Shown: positions 1 to 12,169, counted from the stretch's first letter. The stretch is 64,000 nucleotides of DNA from Sweltsa coloradensis (GCA_024449915.1 JAMZAV010000959.1:186001-250000), one strand, 5' to 3'. The notes: a model not told the origin generated them from the sequence alone. Program-made: numbers and translations.

Positions 1-629
1 TTGATCAAAACAAACAAATACAGATTGCACAAACCCCACAAAGCTATGCTATATTAGAATATAGTATGATTTTAAATACATTTTTAATTTTTAATGTTAA
101 GTAATTAGGGAAATAATGCCCCCCCCCCAAAAAAAAAAACATACTACATACATATATTAATTTAAGTTCTTCAATCTTTCAGTCATCTTTATCCAACGGA
201 TACGTCATTTCTGGATATACTAAAGAGAAAATTGGCGTACTCTCGTCAGTTTTAAATTCTCAATGGCCACAAGTCATCACCAACTAGCGGTGCACGGGAA
301 TTTATTGTGACATATTATTGATGTTGATTTCGTTAATTCTGGCTGGACATAATGATGTCCAAATAATGTGTCTAAACGTTATAATACATATTTATTTTAC
401 TATTATAACCAGAGTACAACTATCATGCACCCCTGCCAAGTTTTGTGAATTCGATAACAAAACGTGATTGGATACTTTTATTGTTTATATATATTTTTTA
501 GAGGAAAAATTTTCTTTGAACAAGTGTATTTTCTTTTCAAGTGCTTAGTAATTTCGGTGACATTCATTAACGCTATAATCAAACCGTCTGTAGAATGATT
601 GACCTAGGTGAGATTTGCATTAGTTTACA

Positions 630-1250
630 ATACTAAGAAAACGCCTAAGTCCCGCCGCGTTGTTGATGGATGAGCTTTTTTGTAAGTTTTTAGTTTGCGT
701 AGGACCACTTTTTCTTTGCAAGTGCTTTTTGAATGCATTGTAGGTGATTGTTGTCAAGTTTCTATTGTTACTTGTTAATTGTTAATATAAACCTAAAAAA
801 ACTCATGCTAAAACCTTTATTCTATGGGTTCTGGCTAACTTTTTCAACTTTTTCTTTCAAAAAGCAATACACCACCATTACCTTAATGTCCACGTAAAAT
901 ATGAACGTTGTAGCCGCACCCGTTTGGTCAGAATCGGCCCAAATGTCACGAAAATATCGCACTAAAAATAGAAAATAATCGTAGAAGTACGATATTCATG
1001 AGAAATATTTCTTCGATTGTACTCAAAGACGTGGCAGGTCTAAGTTCAGAGATTTCTAAGGTCCCCTCCAATTTTCATCAAGATCGCATTATGCCGTTTG
1101 AACGAAGTGTATAATAGTATCCTTGCCCGGTAGCATGCGAACAAACAGACAAAAAAACAAAACTAAAAACAAAAAACAAAAAACAAAAAAACATTGGAGC
1201 TAAATTTTTTGAGGGGTGAGTGAAATTGAAGTCTTCGCTTCGCTCATCCA
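630..1250 (+). repeat. Dispersed repeat family A, copy 1
   Basis: About 620 bp matches 18024-18791 over almost its whole length. It starts near ACTAAGAAAACGCC and ends CTTCGCTTCGCTCATCCAA. It contains a GAACAAACAGAC plus poly-A block near 1138-1190 and a GATGAGC word near both ends in inverted orientation (about 669-675 and 1242-1248). No reading frame is present. It looks like a non-autonomous mobile element; the class is unknown. Confidence 0.75.
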
Positions 1251-1663
1251 AATATGTATTTTATGTAAATCAATTAAACCTACGGGAGTGTTTCCCGATT
1301 AATGAAATTGAGAAATAACAATATGTATACCGTATTCGGAAATTCATTAGAACCGCATTGTGAGCCTGAAAATGCACCGTTCCTATGGTATTTTTTTTTT
1401 TTTATATATTAGCGCCACTTCATGGGGACGAAAGCACCAAAGTTAACTATGAAAACAAGCGCCAATGAAAGTTACAGTAAATATAGGATGGATATATGGG
1501 ATAGTGGACGCCCGCGCGACTTGACCCGATGTACTTGCGTATACCTAGATTTTAAAGGAAATATTTTATAGTTACGTCACCAATATTTTTACAGTTTTGA
1601 AATACATAATTTTCTTTATTGTACATATATTATTTTTATTTATTTTTGTACTTATTTGGACAG

Positions 1664-1743
1664 TGCTTTAGTTCACATAGTGGGAGGGAAGTAAGAAAAT
1701 GTTTGCTTTAGTTCACATAGTGGGAGGGAAGTAAGAAAATGTT
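1664..1743 (+). repeat. 40-bp perfect tandem duplication
   Basis: Two identical, directly adjacent 40-bp units (1664-1703 and 1704-1743) contain TTCACATAGTGGGAGGG. Perfect identity in unique surroundings indicates a recent slippage or replication event, or an assembly artefact. Confidence 0.95.
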
Positions 1744-1871
1744 ATTACTATACAGCAAATTCGGAAAATGTGGTAGTCTTCGTGTTTTGGCTTTTGTAAG
1801 AACAATTCTGTAAATTCGTCAATTACGTTAAAAACAAAACCACGGGTCAATAGTCGCGAATGATTTACAAG

Positions 1872-2416
1872 TTAACTCATTGGAGTTCCATCTAATTTAT
1901 TAAAGAAATTCAGGTTATTAGGGTACAATATGAAATAGTAATTTTTCTGATAATTTGCATCTTTTTTTTCGGGACAATTTTTAAAAAATGTGAAATTTTG
2001 AATCTGACGTGGCAGCTATTAGTTTAAATAAAATAGTTATTTTCTATGCTAGTCTGGAACTTTTTTCATTTTGTAACATATAATATTTTTTGTGGTTTAA
2101 AAATTTAAATTTTAAATTTTAAATTTTTAGATTTTAAAATTTTAAAATTAAGCAACAGCCTTTTTTGAAATAACTTATTTTGTCACAATTTCGCTCTGTT
2201 TTGTTCCTTTCCACCTTTTTGGATTTTGGATCACAAAATATAATTCATACTAAAAAAGCGATTCACAAGCAAAAAAACAAATTTTGAACGACAAATGTTT
2301 TCAAAATTTGGAGCAGTTTTTTCGCCTTATTTTGTATTTTTGTAATTTTTGCACCCCTTAAAAGTTCCCTCGAAAAATGGACGAGTACGACTCGTTGAAG
2401 TACTCCAATGGGTTAA
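1872..2416. mobile_element. TTAA-flanked piggyBac-like MITE
   Basis: TTAA occurs at 1872-1875 and 2413-2416. Directly inside are inverted ends CTCATTGGAGT (left) and CCCATTGGAGT (right, read inward), with one mismatch. TTAA target duplications and ends starting CCC are typical of the piggyBac superfamily. The 537-bp interior is AT-rich with no transposase frame, so this is a non-autonomous relic. Confidence 0.65.
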
Positions 2417-5400
2417 TGCATTTGATTTTTTGCGATGCAGGTTGCAAGTTGACACACATCAATCAGTTTACTGTGGACTGAACAGCATTCAAAACAATGC
2501 TCGGGTGTCGACTCTACCTGCTTGAATTCATTTCATTTGCGGCTCAGCGACTAATGAAAACCCCATTTTAAATATAACGAAAGGGACTTGATCAGTTAGT
2601 GTAGTAGGCTACCTAGTAAAGTTAACTTGAGCATTATTTTACGACAGTGTTTGGAAGTACATTCATTATACACTGCAGCGTTGTAAGCCATAGCCCGCAT
2701 GTGGGATGTCATATTACAAATTTACAATAATTGGTATATACATTTGAGCTACATAAAGGTAATGTAATCGTTCTGGATATTTAAAATAAAAGCTTGCTTG
2801 CGGCAATAATGGGATGCAGCCAGTGATTTCATACATGCAATGGTAATGTACTCTAATACAACCAGAACCTAAATGAGTGAAGTCATTATTAGGCATAATT
2901 TCTCATCTTTGTTTACGCTACTAATATTATCTAGAGACAGTAACTGTATGTGATAAATGTAAACACGTTTATGTTTTTATATGAACTAATCAGGATAGTA
3001 AACAAAATATTAAACAGTCCTTTTTATACTCAAATAGCTGAGACAGGAAGCTCACACGATAACCATGCGATTATGTTGCAAGTTACAGCTTTAAAATCAC
3101 GAATGAAATATATTGGGCATAAAAAAATCATGGTATTTATAATACACTTAGGAATTTGAGATATTGATAATAAAATAGCTTTATGACTATTATGATACAG
3201 TATGTATCCTACAACAGCAGATTATTACGATGTTTAGCCCTCAACTACAAGCAAGATATTAAGTCTGGAACTGCAGGTAAGATATTAATCCTGCTACTCC
3301 AGGTAAGATGTTAATCCTGCAACTGCGGATCACCAGATCAACATGAGAGAGCTGATCGAGAAGCTTCAATCTTTGGCTACCTGTTGATCTTGTCGAGCTG
3401 AGAACTCATTGGCGGCTTAATTGGAACTTTTCGACTCTTCGTGATTTCAAGGCTGCTCAGTGGGGAAGAAGACTGACGATGACGAGGCGTTTATACCACT
3501 AGCCTCGCAGTAGTGATGTAGTGTACTTGTAGACAGGCAATATCTACCCGTTACCTCTCCTACTCCTCACAATTGTATTTCCCGAGCTCCTTTACATGTG
3601 TGATGACCATCCGCCGTTGTGATCTTTTAGAAAATGTTTGCAAAATATAAGTTATGGATTAACATTTGTAGAAAGCAGAGATACGATAATAGTACCGTTG
3701 AGTTTATAGTTATGATAGTACAGTGCACTGTTATGCAAGATTCAAAGATGGAGCATTGACTAGTCAGCATAATGAAAACATAATTACATTACAATGTAGA
3801 ATTGATACTCGCAACTGCTAAAAATGTAAAATGTGAAATAACGATTTTCCCCAAGGTGTTTCACAACAAAATGTTGACGCAAGATTACGGTAATTTCCTA
3901 TATATGACAATAATAATAGATTTAACAGCAATCCCAATATTCAATTAAATTTTTTCAATGCAGTCCTAAAAAATCTACGAAATTTTTAACTTCTTATTCT
4001 TCTGATTTTTTCTTATAAAGGAGAGCAGTCTGGAGACAAGTTTACATATAAACATTTGTATTAAAACAGTTTAAAAAAAATCGTGATGGCTATTAAAAAT
4101 GACGACTGCAATTCGTTCTCCCTCACTCTTTATCAAACTATAGTATGATACCCTAAAAAAAACATTACAGGAATGCAAATAAGAGAGCTATCTTAATCAA
4201 TAAAAATATAGCTAAATTTTGTAAAATTGACACCGTAAATTTTTCGCAATAATTTTATTGTTGGGCAACATTTAAATATCACACATTAAAAAGTTGAATG
4301 ATAGTCAATACCGTCGCAGTTGCCGTATAAAAATGATTTTGTTCAACAGGTATTATTTATTCGTCTCTCTGACAACAGTTACAACCAACCGGCAACCACC
4401 CACATGGTGTTACACAACTAAATCTTAACCTACAACCACAAATACACATTAAATACAGATTAAAAACAATACAAATAAGTTATACAAATAGTTTTATACA
4501 CGAACAAAGTATTATAATTATATTATATTATATTTACTATAATATTATTATAAATTAATTTCACTGCTTTCCGATGCAGTAAAATTTTAGGTAAATTTCG
4601 TGTGCATGGTTAGAAATTGTAAAAATCAAGGACATATCGTTCGGTGGCTAAGAGTTGTAAAATGGACGTTTGTACTTATGAGTCTGCAATAGTAGTGATT
4701 TTTTTCTGGAACTCTTCCTGAAGCCAGTTTTCATCAGATTGTTATAAGATTATGGTCATGTATGTTTTTTTTAAACAATCACAAAAAAATGAAACAAATG
4801 AAATGTATTTTTAGGAATTTGTATTTTTGTAAAATCATCAAAATTAATAAATTTCGGAATTTATTTGTGCGTAATGCTTAACAATGTTTAGTAATCTTTT
4901 ACTATAGAAGAGTGAACATTTACTTTCTTGACAATTATGCAAAATTGCATATCGATCGGATGACAACTGGAAGCAGGAATAGTTCCCAAAAAAGTTTCAA
5001 ATAGGTATAGTTGCCTCATAAATTCTAACTTGTTCTTCAAAAGTGTTTTTCTATCCTATTGTGCGACTATAATAATAAGAATAAAAAAAATTGCCATAAA
5101 CTAAAGACTTACAATGGAAATCGTTTTGAGTATTTTGGGTAAAAATCAAGATAAATGATGCAGTGAAATAATGAGTATGCCCTATCTACTTGTGTATTAG
5201 CGTAAGTAGTGTTCGAAAACAAATAGCCACACTTCTGGTAAGAATCTCAGAACAAAGTTAGATTTTGGATTGTTAAAATTACCCTTGACTGCACCAAAAA
5301 CACTCGATAAAATAAAATGTAGGCCTATTGCTATTAAGTGCTTATTATGCTAAATGATTCAATGCAACTACTGTAGTGAGGTTATAAAGTTTTACCCCTA

Positions 5401-5729
5401 AACTAAAAATTACTAATTATCTTAAGTTCACAATCACGTACATCTGTAACAGATCATGCATAACAAAATTTAAAATAACATCATAAAATGCGAAATGGCT
5501 AGCAAGGATAACCTCTAACCCAAGATTTTGAGTGACACAATTTGCATGAAAATTATTGATTAACGCCCTTTTACAATGATATTTATAAGAATGCCTGTGA
5601 CTCTCAATTTGCGACCCGTTGATGTTGTATATCCCCACACTTTGTAAGTGTTATTGGTTAATTATCAGGTACCGAATGATTTACTTGAGAGGAAGTTGAA
5701 TAAGTGAGTGTGTAAATCTTATTTATGGA
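2417..5729. other. Unique AT-rich non-coding stretch
   Basis: No convincing reading frame, RNA gene or recognisable mobile element is visible on either strand. The longest frames here are 60-73 codons and look random. An AT-only run lies near 4516-4555. Confidence 0.5.
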
Positions 5730-6260
5730 AGTCATTGCGAGTGGGCTGTTAGTGACAGAGTTGTGAGAGCGGAGCGGGTTTTGTTTATTCCCGGGGTACG
5801 ACGAGTCGACTTCCAACTTTCTGAATGCGCACTTTGCACCCGGTTAGGGGGCGGGGGCGTGGTGCGACTACCAAAGAGCGTGCCAAAAACTTCCTCAGCT
5901 ACGCGAGTACCCACCTTAATTAATGAGTTTATCGGAGAGTGTGGAAAGGAGCGAGCGACGCTTCGAGTAAGAGTCGGCAAACGCAAGCAGTTCCTCTACC
6001 ATTTTAATTTTTCTCTAAGAAACTTTCTAATTAGGAACTTTTCTGATTAATCACAGTAATTAATTAGTGCCTCTGGGAGAATAAAGTCGGGGGAGTGGGA
6101 GGGTGTCACAGCGCAGTTTTGCGGGATTTAGGGGTGGAGCGAAGAAAGGCAAACTCAACCCTCTATACCGTACAGTTATATAAATGTAGTTCCTACTTTG
6201 ATGTTCTCTTTGATGTGGGGTGGGTTTCAGCTCGCATCCGTGAAATGACATAGGTGATGA
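5730..6260. other. G+C-richer single-copy island
   Basis: The island is clearly richer in G+C than its flanks and has no repeat copy elsewhere in the window. It contains CTTAATTAATGAG-type homeodomain-like cores and a GGGGGCGGGGGCG-like run. Overlapping frames on both strands (5763-6050 plus, 5732-5986 minus) have no family features. It could be a regulatory element; function is unproven. Confidence 0.3.
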
Positions 6261-6879
6261 ATGACGTGTTCTCGTTGATATTTCTTCGTTGCTAATTATC
6301 AGCTTGTGGCAATCATACGCATTTGAAAGTAGGCCTACGTAAGTCAGCTCTGTAGAAATACTTAGGTTTAAATCTCAAAGCCTACGGGTGTAAATGTGCT
6401 TTTGGTGAAAAATATTACAAGATAGCTACATGTAAGTGTTTATGCAGAAACAGGGGAATTATAAATTTTGGCTTAATATAATCTCGTGACGACTTATTAA
6501 CAAATACGTTATTTTCTTTAAGGTAGACTGGTTCTCAGGACGCGTTTCTACGACTCTTTCCGTTGTTAATAAAGTCACCTATAAATAACCAAGTACAAAT
6601 AACAAACGATAAGCTTATCTAGGGCGACGGTCGTCGCCCGGCAGGCAAGCGAATGCGAATGCTTAGGCGACACCGAACTCCGGCCCTATATACAGCTACA
6701 AGAGTTGGAGGGTTTTCAGCTATTTGCACACGCCGCCCCGAAAGAGTTACAATCTTGAAACTCGGTATATGACCTGGTATGTGGTCCATAACATACCAAA
6801 AAAAAAATCAACCCGATCCGACAACTCGTTCTGTGTTAAAAAGGCTCTCAACATCGTCAAATTCCTTAAGGCGGGCTGT

Positions 6880-6903
6880 GGGTTGGGTGGGTGGGGGGGT
6901 GGG
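6880..6903 (+). other. G-quadruplex-type G-run tract
   Basis: There are five runs of three or more G separated by loops of TT, T, T and T, followed by further GG-rich triplets to about 6928. This fits the canonical G4 pattern of four G3+ tracts with 1-7-nt loops. It borders the repeat cluster that starts near 6960. Confidence 0.6.
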
Positions 6904-6960
6904 TGGCTGGCGGGCTGGCTGGCTAGGAGTTCTCCGCGGAGATTTCTTTAGCCTACAAGA

Positions 6961-7640
6961 AAAGGGTTAAATCTTAGAACTATGAAACTTGGACCACACT
7001 TAGGTGTATTTCAGAACGCAGTCCCTTTTGCTTTCAAAACCCAAAAATCGGGAAAACCAGGGCCGGAGAAAATCAAAATTTGGATGATAATCAAAACGCG
7101 TAATTACCAAGGCGTGGTAATTTGTACAAACTTGAAATTTAACATGCTATTAACCATTATAAATATCTTGCGTCCAAAACACAAGGGGCTAGGCCTAAAT
7201 TTGGGATGACCATGGGCCCAAAAATGACAAAAAACATATTTTGAACTTTAAAAAATGAATCATTCAAAGAAAACGCTACAACTGAGATGTTTCAAACGTG
7301 GAATACATTTTGATATCTCTCATTCTTTATCACTTTTGAATTGGAAAGCAAAATTGGTTAACGGGTACCGGAAAAAAACCAAAATTATAAAAAGTAGGTA
7401 ATTCCGCACTCTTATGAATAATACGCTATACCGAGAAAAGGGTTTCATCTTAGAACTTTGAAACTTGGGCCACACTCAGATGTACCTCATATAACAAAAA
7501 CCGGGCAATTGGGACCGGGGAAAATCAAAATCAAAATCAAACGCGTAATTTACTCAGGCGTAGTAATTTGTACAAGCTTGAAATTAAACATGCTCTTAAC
7601 CATATAAATATCAAGTGCTTATGCTAGTGCGTTGGTCTGT
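6961..7640 (+). repeat. Diverged tandem repeat units (family E)
   Basis: The block opening GGGTTAAATCTTAGAACT at about 6965 recurs at about 7440. The block CAGGCGTAGTAATTTGTA recurs at about 7109, 7555 and 7810. The units are about 450 bp and diverged, and the SINEs at 7617 and 7865 are embedded in them. No coding capacity is visible. Confidence 0.6.
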
Positions 7641-7795
7641 TTTTTAGCGTATATTTCTCCAATGCAGAAGGGCCAGGGTTCGATTCCCGCTAAAGTGAGA
7701 AGTTTTTAAACTTCTGATTTGGAAATTAAGTCCATCATTTTCTTGTCGAAAGAATTAGTAAACGGTGACTTTGGAGCCGTCCCAGCAAAATCAAA
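7617..7795 (+). mobile_element. tRNA-derived SINE (family S), head and body
   Basis: A pol III B-box-like GGTTCGATTCC lies at 7677-7687, about 45 nt after a GTTGGTCTG segment typical of the head. The body continues with ACTTCTGATTTGG and GTGACTTTGGAGCCGTCC, which also occur in the copies at 7865 and, reversed, at 16475. The 3' tail is missing because family E sequence resumes at about 7796. Confidence 0.7.
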
Positions 7796-7864
7796 AAGCC
7801 CTAATTACTCAGGCGTAGTAATTTGTATACAGCTTGAAATTAAAAATGATCTTAACCATTATAA

Positions 7865-8297
7865 ATATCTAGTGCTTATGCTATTTCGTTGGTCTTGTTG
7901 TTAGCGTATCTGCTTCCAATGCAGAAGGGCCAGGGTTTTGATTCCCCGCTAAAGTCGAAGTTTTTTAACTTCTGATTTGGACTTAAGTCTATCAGCTCTT
8001 GTCTTAGGGTTTGTAAACGGTGACTTTGGAGCCGTCCTAGCAACAAAGCACATAATAAATTTCAGAGTTGGGAAACGGCCTTGTTGATTCTGGCGTTGAT
8101 CCGCGGGTGTTCGCACTGTCCATACCACTGATCCTATTAAAAAATATCGATCATTGGTGGTTATCGCTCACTCGTCGATTGCGTCGGGGCCTACAGGGTA
8201 GGCTTAGTTGCTTTGATTTACTGTCCCCCACTGAAAATCTGTTTATAACTGAGTGGGTAGTCTGTAAATAAAATTTATTTATTTATTTATTATTTAA
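7865..8297 (+). mobile_element. tRNA-derived SINE (family S), nearly full length
   Basis: A tRNA-like head (B box degenerate near 7933) is followed by the GACTTTGGAGCCGTCC body, then GCCTTGTTGATTCTGGCG, then ACTGAGTGGGTAG and an (ATTT)n tail. The same order appears in reverse at 16475-16885. The tail module alone recurs at 27150, 40096, 54892 and 63640. Tail-primed retroposition using a LINE partner is the family norm. Confidence 0.75.
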
Positions 8298-8412
8298 AGG
8301 GTATCTTTGGGGGGACCGTGGCCCAAAATGTAAAAAAAAAAAAACTTTGAACTCAACAAATTTAATCATTCACACCTTGATAGCGAACGAACAACAAAAA
8401 AGGATGTAATAT

Positions 8413-8797
8413 CCAACCAAATACAAAAAAATTGTAAAAAAAACGGCAGCCAACTCTCCTTCAAAAATCTTCGGCTGTGAATGCTGTGAGATAAGAAGTT
8501 GAGCCAAGCTTTTTATTCTTTCTCCCTAGTTTCGCTTTTAAAATAAGTAAGATCATTTCGCTTGTTGACGAGCGCCAAGCCAACGATTTTTGTGGTAAAA
8601 AAAGTAAAATTTGTACCACAAAATCGTTGGCTTGGCGGCTCGTCAACAGGCGAAATGATCTTACTTATTTTAAAAGCGAAACTAGGGAGAAAGAATAAAA
8701 GCTTGGCTCAACTTCTATATCTCCAGCATTCACAGCCGAAGACTTTGGAGGAGAGCTTGGCTGCCGTTTTTTTTACAATTTTTTTGTATTTGGTTGG
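8413..8797. repeat. 385-bp foldback (near-perfect palindrome)
   Basis: Arms of about 180 bp, from 8413 and back from 8797, pair almost base for base around a spacer near 8590-8620. Matched landmarks are CCAACCAAATAC with GTATTTGGTTGG, and GCCAAGCCAACGATTTT with its reverse complement. It could extrude a cruciform or give a long hairpin RNA. The two overlapping reading frames are by-products of the symmetry. Confidence 0.85.
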
Positions 8798-9079
8798 TTT
8801 GCATATACACGAACACGGTAAGGGCATGTAGATTGTAGAGCATCGTGGAGCGTATAGATGTGTTTGTAGAAAACACCAGCAGTGTACCAAGAGAGTTCCG
8901 TAGGTATTGTCCTAACCGCCAATGACATGTAGATGCTGTTGGAGAGAGCATAGTAAAATATTATCCACTCAGGAAGTTGTTAAAAATTCATAGCATAACA
9001 TTCATGTGAGACTTAATTAAATATTCTCATAAATCACTTTTCTCTCATGTAAAAACTCGCATTAAAAAGCTATTTGTTT

Positions 9080-9330
9080 CGGTGATGGTTGACCGCTCGT
9101 GAGTCGGGGGTCGTGTTTTTTAATCACCCCCACCCACGTCATCACCATGGAAACCCCGCATCCCACAGGAGCTGTCATTGAGCCGGATGACCGCAAATTG
9201 TCACTCGGCGTGGATTAGGCTGCAGCTTGCAGTCAGCATAGCTCTTCTCGGTCCATTCGGTGACACGGACAAGGCAATGCCGAGGATGGGGGACGGCGAT
9301 AGTGGGATTAAGCCCTAATCGCCTCTCTTG
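9080..9330. other. G+C-richer single-copy island
   Basis: There is no repeat copy in the window. It contains GGATTAGG and GGGATTA cores resembling K50 homeodomain sites, and a 23-codon frame with a good start context (9147-9218). Regulatory use is a guess. Confidence 0.25.
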
Positions 9331-9546
9331 CAATTGAAGAGATAGCTGTACACTGTGGTACAAACAATATAAAATATACTTAAACTGAGCAATCTTCTTT
9401 AAAGTTGTGCATATTATGATAGTGATAGAAAATAAAATGCTTTCCTCTTAAGCCTTCATCCATACAGGTTAAACTAATATGCCAGCGTTCCCTGGATTGT
9501 TGTGTGTCACAGAAGTCGCATACAATATGTCTACATGTGTACACTG

Positions 9547-9566
9547 CCCCCCCCCCCCCCCCCCCC
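9547..9566 (+). repeat. C20 homopolymer
   Basis: An uninterrupted run of 20 C. Other long C/G runs lie at 9742-9752, 19582-19591, 23996-24007, 36492-36507, 49760-49769, 52794-52804 and 53249-53262. Confidence 0.95.
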
Positions 9567-9955
9567 TCCCAAACGTACTTCACGTCACCCCGAAGATAAT
9601 GTCAAACAACGGGGATGGAATGGAAACATAAAAAACTCAAGCAGCAGCTTTGGGTGAGGACTGATTGAAATTGAGAACCCCCACCCTAATAAGTGACTTA
9701 TCGAGGGGTTGAAATGACAAGAGACTTGAGTAGCGCTGTGTGGGGGGGGGGGAGGGGGTGACTCGTCGTTCTGGTATCTTTACGTCACTGGCAGAAGATG
9801 TCGCTTTCAAACGTCAGTGCTTCACTTTCTTATAATGGCAATTGCATCTAGAATCATGTCAACATTTTCTTAAACTATTTTATCTTGTCTTTTAACTTGT
9901 CACATTACACACTAGACTATTGTTTGGATACCTAATTGAATACATATCGAAATTA

Positions 9956-10481
9956 TTGAGCGAGCATCTCCACTTGACTCTTATGGCTCGAATGTCTGTT
10001 TTTTTTTTTTCCTGTTACTGCTTCGGTACAGGTCGCACCGTTTCTCTGATCGACCTGAAATTTTGCACACATGTACATACCACCTAGGCGGGTTGCTGTA
10101 TAGTTTTTGAACAAAATCCGATCGTTGGTTATAAAAAATAAAAATAAAAAAAAAAAATAAAAAATAAAAATGTACCGATCGTTATGAAATTTTGCAGGTC
10201 AATAAGTACAACATTCTCTCCTATTTTCCAAATTTTCATCGTTCAAGACTTAAAGACTTATTGGTAATCATAATTTGAAAAATGATGTTAAAAAATGAAG
10301 GAGACAGTGAAGATACAAAGATACACTTTAGAAGGCATGACGTGAATTAGTACAATGCAAAGATGTTGGGAAAAGTATATAGTTACAAATAATGTCAATA
10401 TCCAGGTAGGCCTACACTGTGTGGTGGGCCTTATGGGAATGTCGTACTCGGGTCATGTTGCACGTACCGGTGCTCGCTCAA
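9956..10481 (+). mobile_element. TTGAGCGAGC-ended element (family B), copy 1
   Basis: This 526-bp unit begins TTGAGCGAGC and ends GCTCGCTCAA, a perfect 10-bp terminal inverted repeat. Inside are GACTCTTATGGCTCG, a poly-T run, GATCGACCTGAAATTTTG and ATTCTCTCCTATTTT blocks. These are shared with the copies at 10509 and 11091. There is no transposase frame. Confidence 0.75.
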
Positions 10482-10508
10482 AAACGCGTCAACTGAGCGT
10501 TTTCCTAG

Positions 10509-11090
10509 TTGAGCGAGCGTCTCCACTTGACTCTTATGGCTCGAATGTCTGTTTTTTTTTCTTCCTGTGACTGCTTCGGTACAGGTCGCACCGTAACTCT
10601 GATCGACCTGAAATTTTGCACACATGTACATACCACCTAGGCGGGTTGCTGTATAATTTTTGAACAAAATCCGATCGTTGGTTATAAAAAATAAAAAATA
10701 AAATAAAAAAATAAAAATGTTCCGATCGTTATGAAATTTTGCAGGGTCAATAAGTACAACATTCTCTCCTATTTTACAAATTTTCAGCTAAATCGGTCAA
10801 GACCTTAAGTAGTGTAGATAGAAATTACATTTTAACAAAAGTAACGTTACCATGGCAACGAAAAGTCTCACTATGCACTGCCACCTAGAAGTAATCAAAA
10901 TACTATCGAGGAAGCAGTGTATTATTTGTTATCAAAGAGTTAAATTAATAGTTTTCCCAAAGAAATGATGTCAAGGTCCTCTAGATGGCGGTGGATTTTA
11001 TCCATTCTCTCCTATTTTACAAATTTTCAGCTAAATCGGTCAAGACCGACTTATTGGTATGTAACATTATGGGAATGTCGCGTCGCGTTG
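10509..11090 (+). mobile_element. Family B element, copy 2 (right end altered)
   Basis: It has the same left end and internal blocks as copy 1 and begins 27 bp after it. The right end breaks off after GGGAATGTCGCGTCGCG against the reverse-oriented copy 3. Relative to copy 3 it carries roughly 75-90 extra bases near 10870-10960. Confidence 0.75.
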
Positions 11091-11656
11091 TTGAGCGAGC
11101 ACCGGTACGTGCAACACGACCCGAGTACGACATTCCCATAATGTTACATACCAATAAGTCTTTAAGGTCTTGACCGATTTAGCTGAAAATTTGTAAAATA
11201 GGAGAGAATGGATAAAATCCACCGCCATCTAGAGGACCTTGACATCATTTCTTTGGGAAAACTACTCGTGCGACTTTTCGTTGCCATGGTAACGTTACTT
11301 TTGTTAAAATGTAATTTCTATCTACACTACTTAAGGCCTTGACCGATTTAGCTGAAAATTTGTAAAATAGGAGAGAATGTTGTACTTATTGACCCTGCAA
11401 AATTTCATAACGATCGGTACATTTTTTTTATTTTTTTTATATATTTTTTATAACCAACGATCGGATTTTGTTCAAAAACTATACAGCAACCCGCCTAGGT
11501 GGTATGTACATGTGTGAAAAATTTCAGGTCGATCAGAGAAACGGTGCAACCTGTACCGAAGCAGTAACAGAAACAAAAAAAACAAAAAAACAAAAAAACA
11601 AAAACAGACATTCGAGCCATAAGAGTCAAGTGGAGACGCTCGCTACGCTCGCTCAA
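11091..11656 (-). mobile_element. Family B element, copy 3 (inverted)
   Basis: This is a full-length copy in reverse orientation, with TTGAGCGAGC at 11091 and GCTCGCTCAA ending at 11656. Together with copy 2 it makes an inverted pair of about 1.15 kb whose centre lies near 11103. Its internal A-rich block near 11570-11600 is the complement of the poly-T run in copies 1 and 2. Confidence 0.75.
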
Positions 11657-11864
11657 TAATCTAATAACAAAAATTAACATATGACTATTGTGTGTTCTTC
11701 TTAATTTTTATTTATTTTATTCGTCAAGTGAAAATCATTCCGACTGAATTGAATGCACATTGCACTAAAGGAAGCTCAAAATGATTCATACTGTAAAAAT
11801 AAAACACTAGGGCTATTAATTCGTAGGAGTCTACCCGTTGAAGGACTTAAATTTTTAAACGATT

Positions 11865-12165
11865 AAGCCAATCTTGTCGGCGCCGACGCCATCAACGAGC
11901 GAACAATGGCCAACCAGAGATCGGTATTTAAAAAAGAAAACACGGACCCATCCTGTTGGGCACGATGCCAGATCAACAAGGCTAATTCGAACAACCGTAG
12001 AATTTATATGCTCCGTTGCGTATAGAATGGATCCAAAATCACCCATTCATCCCAAAAATGTATGGACCAGAGCCCATATCAGAAGTAAAAATCTACCTGA
12101 AACGGGATTCGAACCTGTAAAATTTTTACATTTTGTATTTTTAATTTTTAACCACTGTACCAACG
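11865..12165 (-). mobile_element. tRNA-derived SINE (family S), diverged, minus strand
   Basis: Read on the minus strand there is a head with a B-box-like GGTTCGAATCC near 12110, then the GCCTTGTTGATCTGGC-type module, then the TTGTTCGCTCGTTGATGG segment near the tail module. The 151-codon frame at 11874-12329 runs antisense through it and is not a gene. Confidence 0.55.
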
Positions 12166-12169
12166 AGCC

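Noticed and set aside
5763..6050. 95-codon plus-strand frame
   Set aside because: It overlaps an 84-codon frame on the other strand in a G+C-rich island, with no family features.
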